Source: Paraburkholderia sp.
GTDB lineage: Bacteria; Pseudomonadota; Gammaproteobacteria; Burkholderiales; Burkholderiaceae
Assembly (NCBI GenBank): GCA_031286755.1
Contig: JAITTX010000342.1
Location: forward strand, 1-56,150
DNA length: 56,150 nt
Direction: 5' to 3'
Both the position numbers and the translations under genes were made by a program. Below the pieces are notes generated by a model. That model was not told the DNA's origin and made no database searches. It worked only from the letters and a program-made list of their open reading frames with translations. Position 1 is the stretch's first letter. The number at the start of each line of letters is the position of its first letter. Shown one piece after another: positions 8,483 through 17,420 of the stretch.

Positions 8483-8598
8483 CCGGGCGTTTATGGGCCC
8501 TCTGGCCGGCGTGCCGTGCTAACCTGCGCGCAGGTTTCGCAGGCATGCCCGTAGCGCAGGACACGATATTCACTAAAAGAATTCCCCCAAAGGAGCTC

Positions 8599-9663
8599 AT
8601 GGAGTTCATGTTGATGAAACCCTTCGCATCGATCGACGGGAACCGGCCGCGAACGCGCCGGCGCGCACGGCGGGAAGGCGGCGGGGCGTTCCCCGTGGCG
8701 TCGGTCGCGGCGGCGCTGGTCTGGCTGGCCTTGCCCACGCAGGCGAGCGCCCAGGAGTTCTCGCTGTTTGGCGGCGGCTCGCGTGCCAGCGACATCAATA
8801 CCTATACGTGGGCCTTCAATTATCAGGAAGGCCTCGGCAAGTATTTCGCGGCGAGCTTCACCTGGCTCAACGAAGGGCACATTCCGAATCATCACCGCGA
8901 CGGCCAGCTGGTCCAGCTATGGGCGCGGATGCCGGTCGGCAGCCCGCAGTTCGTGCTGCAGGCCGGCATCGGGCCGTATCGCTACTTCGACACGACCACC
9001 GCGGACCAGGGCGGTAGCTATTCGGACGTGCACGGCTGGGGTGTCGTGTACAGCGTGCGCGCGTCCTGGTACGCGTCCAACCGCTGGATCACGCAATTGC
9101 AGTTGAACCGCGTGCATGTGCAGCGTGGCCCGGATTCCACCGGCGTGATGCTCGGCGTGGGTTATCAGCTCGACGCGCCCGATACGCCGGGCCCGCGCGA
9201 TTGGGCAGCCGGCTCGGCGAAGAAGACGACCAACAACGAGGTTGCCGTGTACCTCGGCAAGACCATCGTCAACTCGACCAGTTCGCAGGGCGCATTTGGC
9301 GGCGCCATCGAATACCGCCGCGGCCTCGCGAAGTATCTGGACTGGACGGTCGGCTACATGCACGAAGGCAGCAGCGATATCTCCCGCCGCGACGGCATTA
9401 CCACCCAGCTTTGGCTCACGCGGGCGTTTCTCAACGACAAGGTGACGCTGGGCGTGGGCGCCGGTGCCTACTATGCGATCAACGAGAACGAGAACAGCCC
9501 CTCGCCGGGGCCGGGCGCCGGCACGTTCTCGGGGCTCGTGACGATCGCGGGTTCGTATCGCTTCAGCCCGAACTGGGATGCGCGCCTCGAATGGAATCGC
9601 GTGGTGACGAGCTATAACCGCGACACCGACGTTATCCTGGCCGGTGTTGGCTATCGGTGGTAA
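8599..9663 (+). CDS. Outer-membrane beta-barrel protein, unrecognised family
   Basis: Predicted 354-aa exported protein. An arginine-rich N-terminus is followed by a hydrophobic stretch (VASVAAALVWLALP) and a plausible cleavage site after ASA-Q. The mature part shows alternating aromatic/polar strands (GKYFAASFTWLNEGHIPN, GIGPYRYFDTTTADQG, LDWTVGYMHEGSSD) and ends in ...GYRW, a terminal aromatic typical of proteins inserted by the BAM complex. The LGKYFAASFTWLNEGH segment recurs in similar form as LAKYLDWTVGYMHEGS ~160 residues later, suggesting two related halves. AAAGGAG lies just upstream of ATG 8599. It stands alone; cargo or enzymatic role unknown. Confidence 0.7.
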   Translation: MEFMLMKPFASIDGNRPRTRRRARREGGGAFPVASVAAALVWLALPTQASAQEFSLFGGGSRASDINTYTWAFNYQEGLGKYFAASFTWLNEGHIPNHHRDGQLVQLWARMPVGSPQFVLQAGIGPYRYFDTTTADQGGSYSDVHGWGVVYSVRASWYASNRWITQLQLNRVHVQRGPDSTGVMLGVGYQLDAPDTPGPRDWAAGSAKKTTNNEVAVYLGKTIVNSTSSQGAFGGAIEYRRGLAKYLDWTVGYMHEGSSDISRRDGITTQLWLTRAFLNDKVTLGVGAGAYYAINENENSPSPGPGAGTFSGLVTIAGSYRFSPNWDARLEWNRVVTSYNRDTDVILAGVGYRW

Positions 9664-9924
9664 CCCTGCTGGCTGCGGTCCGGAACAGGCCGTCGCGTTC
9701 GCGCATGCCGGACGGCGGCCAGAAAATGCGCTTTAGATAATGGCGTTTAATCCGGCTGCCATTTCAGGTATTGGTCAGGCAAGGAATTTGCGTCGTTTAT
9801 ACAACACGTTCGCTAGTGCACGTACTGTTTTCGTTCGACTCTGATAGCCTTTTTGCAGCAACAGTTCGGGCTGTTCAGTGCCCTGACGCAGGTAATGTCG
9901 AATCGAAGACAGGAGGGCTCATCC

Positions 9925-10206
9925 ATGTTGCGCTGGCTTTCAAACTTGATTGCCCATCACGCGGCAACGCCGGAGAAGCAGGCTGAACGCGCGCTGGGCG
10001 AATTGCGCATGGCGCTGTTTCAGGCCGAGCAGAGGGTTCTGGATGCGCAATTACAGGCCGAATATTATCGAGTGCGCATTGCATTCTGCGAAGAGGTCTT
10101 GAAGACGGGGATCGAGCAGGTATCGGATCAGCGCAAAGTGCAGCATGAATCGGTCACGCACGAATTGAGGCCGAACTTGAAGCTCACGACCTCGCAGCAG
10201 GCTTGA
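9925..10206 (+). CDS. Small coiled-coil hypothetical protein (93 aa)
   Basis: AGGAGGG at 9911-9917 sits 7 nt before ATG 9925, an excellent ribosome site that fixes the start. The protein opens with MLRWLSNLIAHHA, then a charged helical region (residues ~18-70) with heptad-like spacing (EKQAERALGELRMALFQAEQ, VLDAQLQAEYYRVRI) that should form a coiled coil, and a polar tail. I recognise no domain. The length and helix pattern suggest a small protein-interaction or DNA-associated factor, but nothing nearby assigns a role. Confidence 0.75.
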   Translation: MLRWLSNLIAHHAATPEKQAERALGELRMALFQAEQRVLDAQLQAEYYRVRIAFCEEVLKTGIEQVSDQRKVQHESVTHELRPNLKLTTSQQA

Positions 10207-10231
10207 GCGGGCATCATTTCATCGTAGAAGG

Positions 10232-10254
10232 GCACCGCCGCTCCCGGGCGGTGC
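10232..10254 (+). terminator. Possible terminator hairpin after the 93-aa gene
   Basis: GCACCGCC and GGCGGTGC form a perfect 8-bp stem with a 7-nt loop, 25 bp after the stop codon. No clear U-tract follows, so efficiency is doubtful. Confidence 0.4.
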
Positions 10255-10373
10255 GGCTTGCCCGTGCGTGCGCGGACTTGACTATCCTTGACCATCTTCC
10301 CGAGCCGGCCTTGGTACGATCTCGAATTGGCGAGACAGGTTAGCCACGAGTTCGATTCGAAGGGGATGGAACG

Positions 10374-10532
10374 ATGAAACGGTTCGCGATAACAATCCTG
10401 CTAACGATTGCGGCCATATTGCTTGTGACGCTCATGGTCGTGCTCAAGACCGCCCCTCCACACACTATTCAGACAGTGGGCAGCGTGGCTGCGCCGAAAG
10501 GCGGCTGCGTCAATGAAAATCAAGCGGCGTAG
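10374..10532 (+). CDS. Small single-pass membrane protein (52 aa)
   Basis: ATG 10374 is preceded by AAGGGG about 8 nt upstream and opens a 52-codon frame ending TAG at 10530-10532. The product begins MKRFAITILLTIAAILLVTL, continues to MVVLK, and has a short polar tail (TAPPHTIQTVGSVAAPKGG, then CVNENQAA). This reads as one membrane helix with a basic N-terminus and a periplasmic tail carrying one cysteine, or a non-cleaved signal anchor. The tail is too short for a domain. A candidate terminator lies ~135 bp downstream. Confidence 0.55.
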   Translation: MKRFAITILLTIAAILLVTLMVVLKTAPPHTIQTVGSVAAPKGGCVNENQAA

Positions 10533-10903
10533 GCATTCGTGCATGCCAGATTATTTGGCATGCCAATTATCTGCGCTGGAAAAAGAAGGCCGCGCCTGCG
10601 TTCTGTCGCATGGCGGAAGCATTGAGCGGTTGAGTTGATGCGAGAGTGATTCCATTCGATTTATCGGACGGCGCGCGCCGGTTGCCCGAAGCCTTCGGCG
10701 CGGCCGTCTCTTTGTGCCGCCTTTGTGGTGTCTTTTTGGGCGGTCTTTATCTGGCTCCCTGATGCCTGTGTTTTCTATTCATTCGATATCCGAATTATTC
10801 AGTCTGTTTCCTGATAAGCGAAAATGATGCGGCAGCAGCGGCCAGCTAGGACATAGTCCGCTGAACGGGCTCGGCGGGCGCGCTGCAACGCACGGTGCAA
10901 CGA
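10533..10903. other. Intergenic region with palindrome and terminator
   Basis: This stretch separates two convergent genes. It holds a perfect 12-bp palindrome (TTGGCATGCCAA, 10555-10566) preceded by another GCATGCCA at 10541-10548, and the hairpin annotated separately. I find no convincing coding frame. Confidence 0.5.
10667..10713 (+). terminator. Intrinsic terminator-like hairpin
   Basis: The left arm GACGGCGCGCGCCG (10667-10680) pairs with CGGCGCGGCCGTC (10696-10708): 13 base pairs with one bulged G. TCTTT follows. It is positioned to stop transcripts from the small plus-strand gene. Confidence 0.55.
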
Positions 10904-12286
10904 TTATTTCTTCGCGCCGAGCAGGCTTCCGGTGAGCGCCGCGACGCCGTTGAGCGGGCCGGTTGGGTTGCTGCCCGAGGTGTCGCCGGTCAGCGCAGTG
11001 AGCGAGAGGCCCGGCGCGGCGTTTCCCGTGCCCTGGGCACCGGACGCGCCGCTGGTCTTGACCCCGGCGCCCAGCGCCGCACCGGCTGCGACACCGCCCA
11101 CAGTGCCGACGGCGCCGGAGACGAGGCCCGCGACCGGTGCCCCCGATCCGCCATTCGTGCTGGCACCAGCACCGACGCCCGCGCCAACGCCGACACCCGC
11201 GCCACCTCCGCTTGTTCCGCTTGTTCCGCTCGTTGCGCCGCTCAGGATGCCCGTGATCGGAGCAAGCGGCGCGCTGCCGCCCGTCAGCAGATTCCCGGTG
11301 CTGGCGACGGTCTTGCCCGTGTCGGCGACGAGGTTGCCCGCGCCCGTTGTGATGGGGTTCGCGCCGCCCGTTTGCGAGACCAGCGCGCCGCCTTTCTGGA
11401 GGCCGCCGCCGAGCGTTTGCAGCAGGCCCGCGGCCGGCGCGCCGACGCCCGTCGTGTTGCCCACCGTCTGCGTGGTGGCGGCGAGCGTCGAGGTGATGGG
11501 CGTGATGGCCGAGCTCAACTGCGCGGTGGACTGTTGCACCGGGCCCTGCGTGAGCGCGCTGGTGAGCGAGTTGCCCGCGCCGGTGACGGCGCCGCCAACG
11601 GTGCCCACGGTGTTGCCCGCAGGGGTCGCGACGGCGGCGAGCGGCGCGAGCGGGCCGCCGCCGAGACTGGTGACGAGCTGCCCTGTGCTGGTGACGGCCT
11701 TGCCCGTGTCGCTCACGACACCACCTGTGCTCGAGAGCGTGGTGCCCACCGGATTGCTGCTCGCGCCGAGCTGGCCGAGCCCCTGGGAGACGCCGTTGCC
11801 GAGCGTGGAGACCGCGCCGCCCACGTTCTGGACGATGCCGCCCGCGGTTTGCGGGCTCGCGCCGGGCAGCGTTTGCGCGGCGATCGTGCTGCCGACACCG
11901 GAGACCGTCGAGCCGGCGTCGCTCACGACGTTGCCCGCGGGCTGCACGACCCGGCCCACGGCGTTGGCCGCGACGGCCGTGCCGCCGCCGTTGCCTGCGC
12001 CGTTGCCAGAGCTGCCGCCGTTGTCCCCGGTGGTGGTCGTGCCGCCGTTGCCCGCCGAGGAGGCGCCTGCGCCCGAGCCGCTGCCGCTTCCACCTGCGCC
12101 AGAGCCCGATCCAGAGCCGCCGCTGGTGCCCGTGCCGCCCGTCGTCTGCAAGCCGCTGCCGTTGCCGGTACCGGTACCGCTGCTCAGCGTGCCCGAGCCG
12201 CCACAGGCGGTCAGCGAAAGCAGTGTGGCGATGGTTGTGGCAACAACCGTCAAGCGCGTGGTCTGCGCGATGCGTTGCTCGTTCAT
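10904..12286 (-). CDS. Glycine-rich low-complexity lipoprotein (annotated in relatives as collagen-like)
   Basis: Predicted 460-aa secreted lipoprotein. The signal peptide ends in the lipobox LTAC with Cys28 as the lipidated residue, so it should be anchored in the outer membrane. A 65-residue Gly/Ser/Thr linker (GSGSGSGAGGSGSGSG and similar) follows. The rest is a long imperfect repeat of about 20 residues built on units such as GNxVSDTGKxVxSTGxLxT. Related Burkholderia proteins are often called collagen-like triple-helix proteins, but I see no long uninterrupted Gly-X-Y tract. The repeat looks more like a beta-helical or heptad surface protein. GGAGGG precedes ATG 12286 at 7 nt. Likely surface or biofilm role, not proven. 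Confidence 0.8.
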   Translation of the reverse strand: MNEQRIAQTTRLTVVATTIATLLSLTACGGSGTLSSGTGTGNGSGLQTTGGTGTSGGSGSGSGAGGSGSGSGAGASSAGNGGTTTTGDNGGSSGNGAGNGGGTAVAANAVGRVVQPAGNVVSDAGSTVSGVGSTIAAQTLPGASPQTAGGIVQNVGGAVSTLGNGVSQGLGQLGASSNPVGTTLSSTGGVVSDTGKAVTSTGQLVTSLGGGPLAPLAAVATPAGNTVGTVGGAVTGAGNSLTSALTQGPVQQSTAQLSSAITPITSTLAATTQTVGNTTGVGAPAAGLLQTLGGGLQKGGALVSQTGGANPITTGAGNLVADTGKTVASTGNLLTGGSAPLAPITGILSGATSGTSGTSGGGAGVGVGAGVGAGASTNGGSGAPVAGLVSGAVGTVGGVAAGAALGAGVKTSGASGAQGTGNAAPGLSLTALTGDTSGSNPTGPLNGVAALTGSLLGAKK

Positions 12287-12808
12287 GATGTGCCCTCCCC
12301 CTTCGATAGGGTGTTAGCCCCGTTTGCGCCCGGTTATCGTGAATCGCGCGCATGGCAATTGCCGTGATTCAATTCATGTGTTTTTTCGAGCGCTTATGTA
12401 GCGTGTTTTATAGTGCATCGAAGAATGACACTCAATGAATAAGCGTTGATTTGACAATATTTAAAGTGATTTCGGTTAATTGAATTCTCAATGAAAGAGA
12501 GCTATAAAAATCCGGAATATAAAAATCACCGGGAAAGCGGATTCATTGGGCGATATCCGGTAAACGCTCCAATGCTTCGAGTCCCCTCCGCGCGCATCCG
12601 GCAAACGACGAACGGCGGACACCATGTTTCGCGTGAAAAAATTGCATGCACGAGCCCGGGCGTCGTCGGCAGGGGGATGCCACGCCGGTTGAATTTTGGG
12701 GAGCGTGTCATGGAGCGCGTCTTTCCTTGCTTGGGCGTATCTTGACCGGTGCACCGTTCATCGGTCTCACCCAGCGGCATTGCCGCATACACGCAAAAGG
12801 AGTGAAAG
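12287..12808. other. AT-rich intergenic region between the lipoprotein gene and wrbA
   Basis: About 520 bp, clearly more AT-rich than its surroundings between 12370 and 12540. Besides the lipoprotein promoter it contains a plus-strand TTGACA (12451-12456) followed after 18 bp by GTTAAT (12475-12480), possibly a promoter for wrbA with a long leader. An 84-codon frame at 12491-12745 lacks a ribosome site and the local codon bias, so I do not call it. Confidence 0.45.
12407..12435 (-). promoter_or_regulatory. Predicted sigma-70 promoter for the glycine-rich lipoprotein
   Basis: On the minus strand TTGAGT (12430-12435) is followed after 17 bp by TATAAA (12407-12412). This places a transcript start near 12400, giving a ~110-nt leader before ATG 12286. 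Hexamer agreement is 4/6 and 5/6. Confidence 0.5.
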
Positions 12809-13408
12809 ATGTCAAAAGTCCTGGTGCTGTATTACTCGTCGTATGGACACGTCGAAGCGCTGGCGGAGGCCGTTGCCGAAGGGGCGCGCGCGGCGGGCGC
12901 GACCGCCGACGTCAAGCGGGTGCCGGAAACCGTGCCCGAGGAAATCGCCAGGGGCGCCCACTTCAAGCTCGATCAGCAGGCGCCCGTTGCGACCGTCGGC
13001 GAGCTCGCCAACTACGATGCGATCGTCGTGGGCACGCCAACCCGTTTCGGCCGCATGTCGTCCCAGATGGCGGCCTTTCTCGATCAGGCCGGCGGCCTGT
13101 GGATGAGCGGCGTGCTCAACGGCAAGGTCGGCGGCGCCTTCACCTCCACGGCTACTCAGCACGGCGGGCAGGAAACCACGCTGTTCTCGGTCATCACCAA
13201 CCTCCTGCACTTCGGCATGACCGTCGTTGGCCTGCCGTATAGCCACCAGGGACAGATGACGCTGGACGAGATCGTCGGCGGCGCGCCCTATGGCGCCACG
13301 ACCATCGCAGGCGGACAGGGCCAGCGCCAGCCGAGCGCCATCGAGCTTGCCGGCGCCCGTCATCAAGGCGAGCTGATCGCCAGAACCGCCAACAAGCTGT
13401 TCGGCTAA
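12809..13408 (+). CDS. wrbA: NAD(P)H:quinone oxidoreductase WrbA
   Basis: Predicted 199-aa flavodoxin-like FMN enzyme that reduces quinones by two electrons, avoiding semiquinone radicals. The whole WrbA signature is present: [19 protein letters not shown] (FMN phosphate loop), [43 protein letters not shown]-like QHGGQETTL, and [20 protein letters not shown] near residues 157-176. Length matches the family (~198 aa). AAAAGGAG precedes ATG 12809. It appears to be transcribed alone. A stress or stationary-phase role is usual for the family. Confidence 0.95.
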   Translation: MSKVLVLYYSSYGHVEALAEAVAEGARAAGATADVKRVPETVPEEIARGAHFKLDQQAPVATVGELANYDAIVVGTPTRFGRMSSQMAAFLDQAGGLWMSGVLNGKVGGAFTSTATQHGGQETTLFSVITNLLHFGMTVVGLPYSHQGQMTLDEIVGGAPYGATTIAGGQGQRQPSAIELAGARHQGELIARTANKLFG

Positions 13409-13489
13409 CGCCTCAATTCCGGGCGCCACGCGTGTAGCCAACGCGTGAACGCGACGGCTACACGCCCTGTGATGGCCGTCCTCAGCGCA

Positions 13490-13518
13490 TTAAAAATGAA
13501 TATTTGTATGGGTATAAT
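13490..13518 (+). promoter_or_regulatory. Predicted sigma-70 promoter
   Basis: A consensus TATAAT at 13513-13518 follows TTAAAA (4/6 match to TTGACA) at 13490-13495 with a 17-bp spacer. This would start RNA near 13525, just before ATG 13531. Confidence 0.5.
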
Positions 13519-13530
13519 GCTGCCGCGCCG

Positions 13531-13860
13531 ATGCCGCGTCATGAAAGCATCACGAAAGCGCGGCGGCCCGCCCGGTGCTGGACACCCACGCATCCCGGCA
13601 GCGCCGAAGCCCAAGGCACTCACCACACAATGGATGAAAGCCGGGCGCGGTGCCGTCTTGCCCGCACCGCGCCGCCCTGCGCGGACGAAGCCGGTCACCC
13701 GGGAATCGTCACTGTCATCGCCGGCCGGCTGGATTTCCTCGAACAGCATCCAGATGATGCGCGGCGCCTGTTTTGGCCGTCTCGCGCCGATGGCCGGCGT
13801 CTCGTGAAATGGCACTGGCGCATCGGCTTTGCCTTGCACGAGTGTTGCGGCGCCTCCTGA
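13531..13860 (+). CDS. Doubtful small ORF, hypothetical protein (109 aa)
   Basis: ATG 13531 lies immediately downstream of a good promoter match. From codon ATG 13630 onward about 75% of codons end in G or C, similar to neighbouring genes, so at least the last ~76 codons look coding. The C-terminal part reads IVTVIAGRLDFLEQHPDDAR, then RLFWPSRADGRRLVKWHWRI and GFALHECC. The spacing of its Trp, Gly and Cys residues vaguely recalls the DUF3331 proteins of Burkholderia, though the usual CALSG block is absent. It could be a degenerate member of such a family or an unrelated small protein. No strong ribosome site is visible. The overlapping frame 13541-13807 shows a similar third-position bias, so the frame is uncertain. 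Confidence 0.35.
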   Translation: MPRHESITKARRPARCWTPTHPGSAEAQGTHHTMDESRARCRLARTAPPCADEAGHPGIVTVIAGRLDFLEQHPDDARRLFWPSRADGRRLVKWHWRIGFALHECCGAS

Positions 13861-14025
13861 ACATCGGCTTCGGGCATCGCGCCGCGCGAGGTGCCCGTGA
13901 GCCGGGCGCGCTCGCGAAAGCGCCGCGGGCAACGAAGGACAACACCGGTTTACGCCCTCGGCGGAGTGTGCAAGTATCCCCGCAGCGCGTAGCACCGATA
14001 TTTTTGCTTTCTTACGAGGTTCAGA

Positions 14026-15360
14026 ATGGACTGGAGGTTCTGGAAGACAGAGAAGCCGCGCCCCGAAGAAGCGCGCATCTGGCCCACCGACACGCACGAC
14101 TCGATACGGCAACTCCTGGGCATGTACCAGGGCGCTGGCGCGCCGCCGTTCGCGAACTGGGCGGCACCCGGCATTGCCTTCGCGCCCGACGTTGCGGCGA
14201 CCGCCCAGAACGCGGTCAAGGGCTACCAGCTCGCTCTCTGGTTCTGGCTGTTCGCCGAGAAGCACGGCACCATTGCGGCGCGCATGGCGCGCGAAACGTT
14301 CTGCCTGCTCGCCGACGCGGCTCAGCCCGCGTCGGGCGACGCCATCGACGCGCTGCTCGACCTGGAAAACCGTCTCGCGCATTCCGTCGAGGCCATTTCC
14401 GCCGAACAGCGCACTTTCAGGCAGGAAGGCCACGCCGTGGAAGTGCCGATGGAATTCTTCCTGGCCACCGGCACCCTCAGGCTGTGGCACGATTCCCCCT
14501 ATGCGGGGGAGGCCGGCATGTCCCCGCAAGGCAACGACTACAAGCTGGCGGACTGCTTTCGCCATGCCACCGGGGAAGCCTTGTCGCTGTTCCGGCCGAT
14601 GATCGAGGCGGTGGAATTCAACGCGAAATCGCTGCCCAACTGGAAATGGAGCGCCCGGATGGGCGCGGCCGAGCGGCATCTGCAGCGGCGCTACAGCAAT
14701 CCGTTGTTCCCGCTGCACCGGCAGATGGTGACGGCGCACGACGTGCATGAAGCGCGTCTTGCAGACAGCCAGGCGCTGCTGGACATTCGCAACGAACTCA
14801 ATGACGTGCGCCGCGCGTTCTTCGAAAAGCCGGAGCTGCCGTTGAACTGGCAGGCGTACCTCGAAGGCTATCGGGACCATCTCGACCGGCTCGATGAACG
14901 CCGCCTCGTGGCGGGCGGGCAGAACGCGTCGCTCGGCGACGCGATCGCGGCGCTGCGCGCCGACATTCTGGCAACGTGGCGCGCCGAGATCCAGAAGAAC
15001 CGCAACAGCCTCGCCGCGCTCGACCAGGACGAAGCGCGCAAGGCCGAGCGGCGCACGCTGCTGTACGGATGCGACTGGACGGCCCAACTGTTGAGCCACG
15101 GTTCCCAGATCCCGCCCGAGGAAGTGGTGCCCGCGCTGCTGAGCGAATCGCCCGCCGAGCTGGAGAAGGCGGTGAGCGGTTTGCAGGCCGAGCCGCGCTT
15201 GCAGGAGACGCTGGCGCATTGCAGGGCGGCCGCGCATCGGCTCGTGGGCGAGCTGCGCGCGGCGGGTCACAACGTTCCCGATATGACCGACAAGCTGCGC
15301 ATTCTGGACGGCGCGCACGGTGGCGCGCTGGACAGCGCGCCGGGGCCGCTGCCGGCCTGA
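14026..15360 (+). CDS. Unrecognised 444-aa cytoplasmic protein
   Basis: A full-length frame with strong codon bias. ATG 14026 has GAGG 6 nt upstream. The product starts MDWRFWKTEKPRPEEARIWP, has no signal peptide or clear membrane helix, and is largely alpha-helical. The first ~240 residues are rich in aromatics (GYQLALWFWLFAEKHG, VPMEFFLATGTLRLWH). The C-terminal third (residues ~280-430) is charged and helical (LDQDEARKAERRTLLYG, SESPAELEKAVSGLQAE), possibly a coiled coil. I do not recognise the family. It converges with the ABC exporter genes and has no obvious operon partner. Confidence 0.8.
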   Translation: MDWRFWKTEKPRPEEARIWPTDTHDSIRQLLGMYQGAGAPPFANWAAPGIAFAPDVAATAQNAVKGYQLALWFWLFAEKHGTIAARMARETFCLLADAAQPASGDAIDALLDLENRLAHSVEAISAEQRTFRQEGHAVEVPMEFFLATGTLRLWHDSPYAGEAGMSPQGNDYKLADCFRHATGEALSLFRPMIEAVEFNAKSLPNWKWSARMGAAERHLQRRYSNPLFPLHRQMVTAHDVHEARLADSQALLDIRNELNDVRRAFFEKPELPLNWQAYLEGYRDHLDRLDERRLVAGGQNASLGDAIAALRADILATWRAEIQKNRNSLAALDQDEARKAERRTLLYGCDWTAQLLSHGSQIPPEEVVPALLSESPAELEKAVSGLQAEPRLQETLAHCRAAAHRLVGELRAAGHNVPDMTDKLRILDGAHGGALDSAPGPLPA

Positions 15361-15401
15361 CGTGCTGACGTGCGTGACGGGTTGTAGCTGAAGCGCCCGG
15401 C

Positions 15402-16163
15402 TCAGGTTTTCAGCCGGTAGCCCGTCTTGAAGATCCACGCGGTGATCGCGAGGAACACCGCGAGAAAGGCCGCGGTCATGCCAAGGCTCACGCCCACGGC
15501 AACGTCCGCGAGCCCGTAGAAGCTCCAGCGAAAGCCGCTGATGAGATAAACGATCGGGTTGAACAGCGTGATCACCTTCCACGCAGGCGGCAGCATATCG
15601 ACCGAGTAGAAGCTGCCGCCGAGAAAGGTCAGTGGCGTGATGATCAGGAGCGGCACGATCTGCAGCTTCTCGAAGTTGTCCGCCCAGATGCCGATGATGA
15701 AGCCGAGCAGGCTGAACGTGACCGCCGTCAGCAGCAGGAACAGCACCATCCAGAATGGATGCTGGATCTGGATCGGCACGAACAGCGCCGCCGTGGCGAG
15801 AATGATGATGCCGAGCAGCACCGACTTGGTGGCCGCCGCGCCCACATAGCTGATCACGATTTCGAAATACGACACGGGCGCCGAAAGCAGTTCGTAGATG
15901 GTGCCCGTGAAGCGCGGGAAGTAGATGCCGAACGATGCATTCGAAATGCTCTGCGAGAGCAGCGACAGCATGATCAGGCCAGGCACGATGAACGCGCCGT
16001 AGCTCACGCCGTTCACCTCCTTGATGCGCGAGCCGATCGCGGAGCCGAAGACGATGAAGTAGAGCGAGGTGGAAATCACCGGCGCGACAATGCTCTGCAT
16101 CAGCGTGCGCCGGGTGCGCGCCATTTCGAAGCGGTAGATGGCGCGAATTGCGTAGACGTTCAT
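15402..16163 (-). CDS. ABC-2 type exporter permease (YadH-like)
   Basis: Predicted 253-aa inner-membrane permease with six hydrophobic segments. It carries the ABC-2 signature region [21 protein letters not shown] and [19 protein letters not shown] before the final helices. Length and motifs resemble E. coli YadH, whose substrate is not established. It lies 100 bp downstream of the matching ATPase gene on the same strand, forming a two-gene exporter. Regulation is not evident from the sequence. Confidence 0.9.
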   Translation of the reverse strand: MNVYAIRAIYRFEMARTRRTLMQSIVAPVISTSLYFIVFGSAIGSRIKEVNGVSYGAFIVPGLIMLSLLSQSISNASFGIYFPRFTGTIYELLSAPVSYFEIVISYVGAAATKSVLLGIIILATAALFVPIQIQHPFWMVLFLLLTAVTFSLLGFIIGIWADNFEKLQIVPLLIITPLTFLGGSFYSVDMLPPAWKVITLFNPIVYLISGFRWSFYGLADVAVGVSLGMTAAFLAVFLAITAWIFKTGYRLKT

Positions 16164-16263
16164 CTGGACGTTACCTGTCTTTGCTATGGGCCGCGACTGG
16201 CGGTGTTTCGGGCTGCGGGGCTGGCTGCGGGCCGGACTGTGAACCAGGCTGTGAAGCGGACTG

Positions 16264-17199
<936 letters not shown>

Positions 17200-17420
17200 G
17201 TGCGTGACATTACCAGAAGCGGGCGCAACGCATGGGCGCCCGCTACAGGACAGTCGGCACGAACCGGGTGACGGGGCGCAATGAAAGGCGCGAAAGGGCG
17301 CGATGACGCGCAGGACCGGCAAGGAGAAGGGCCGCGCGGCGGGCTGCCAGCCGCCGCGCGGCACCGGGCATGGGGACATGTCAGCGCCTATCAGGGCGCA
17401 TGACCGAACATCACGGCACA

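Noticed and set aside
9688-9716. GCCGTC/GACGGC hairpin after the outer-membrane barrel gene as terminator
   Set aside because: Six-bp stem with a 16-nt loop and no U-tract; too weak to call.
10895-12367. Plus-strand open frames across the glycine-rich lipoprotein gene
   Set aside because: The minus-strand frame has a lipoprotein signal, a ribosome site and a promoter; the plus frames are Arg/Ala- or Pro-rich shadows.
12491-12745. 84-codon plus-strand frame in the AT-rich gap before wrbA
   Set aside because: No Shine-Dalgarno, codon third positions unlike neighbouring genes, no recognisable product.
13405-15582. Minus-strand open frame of 725 codons
   Set aside because: Antisense to the 444-aa protein and low complexity; a by-product of high GC.
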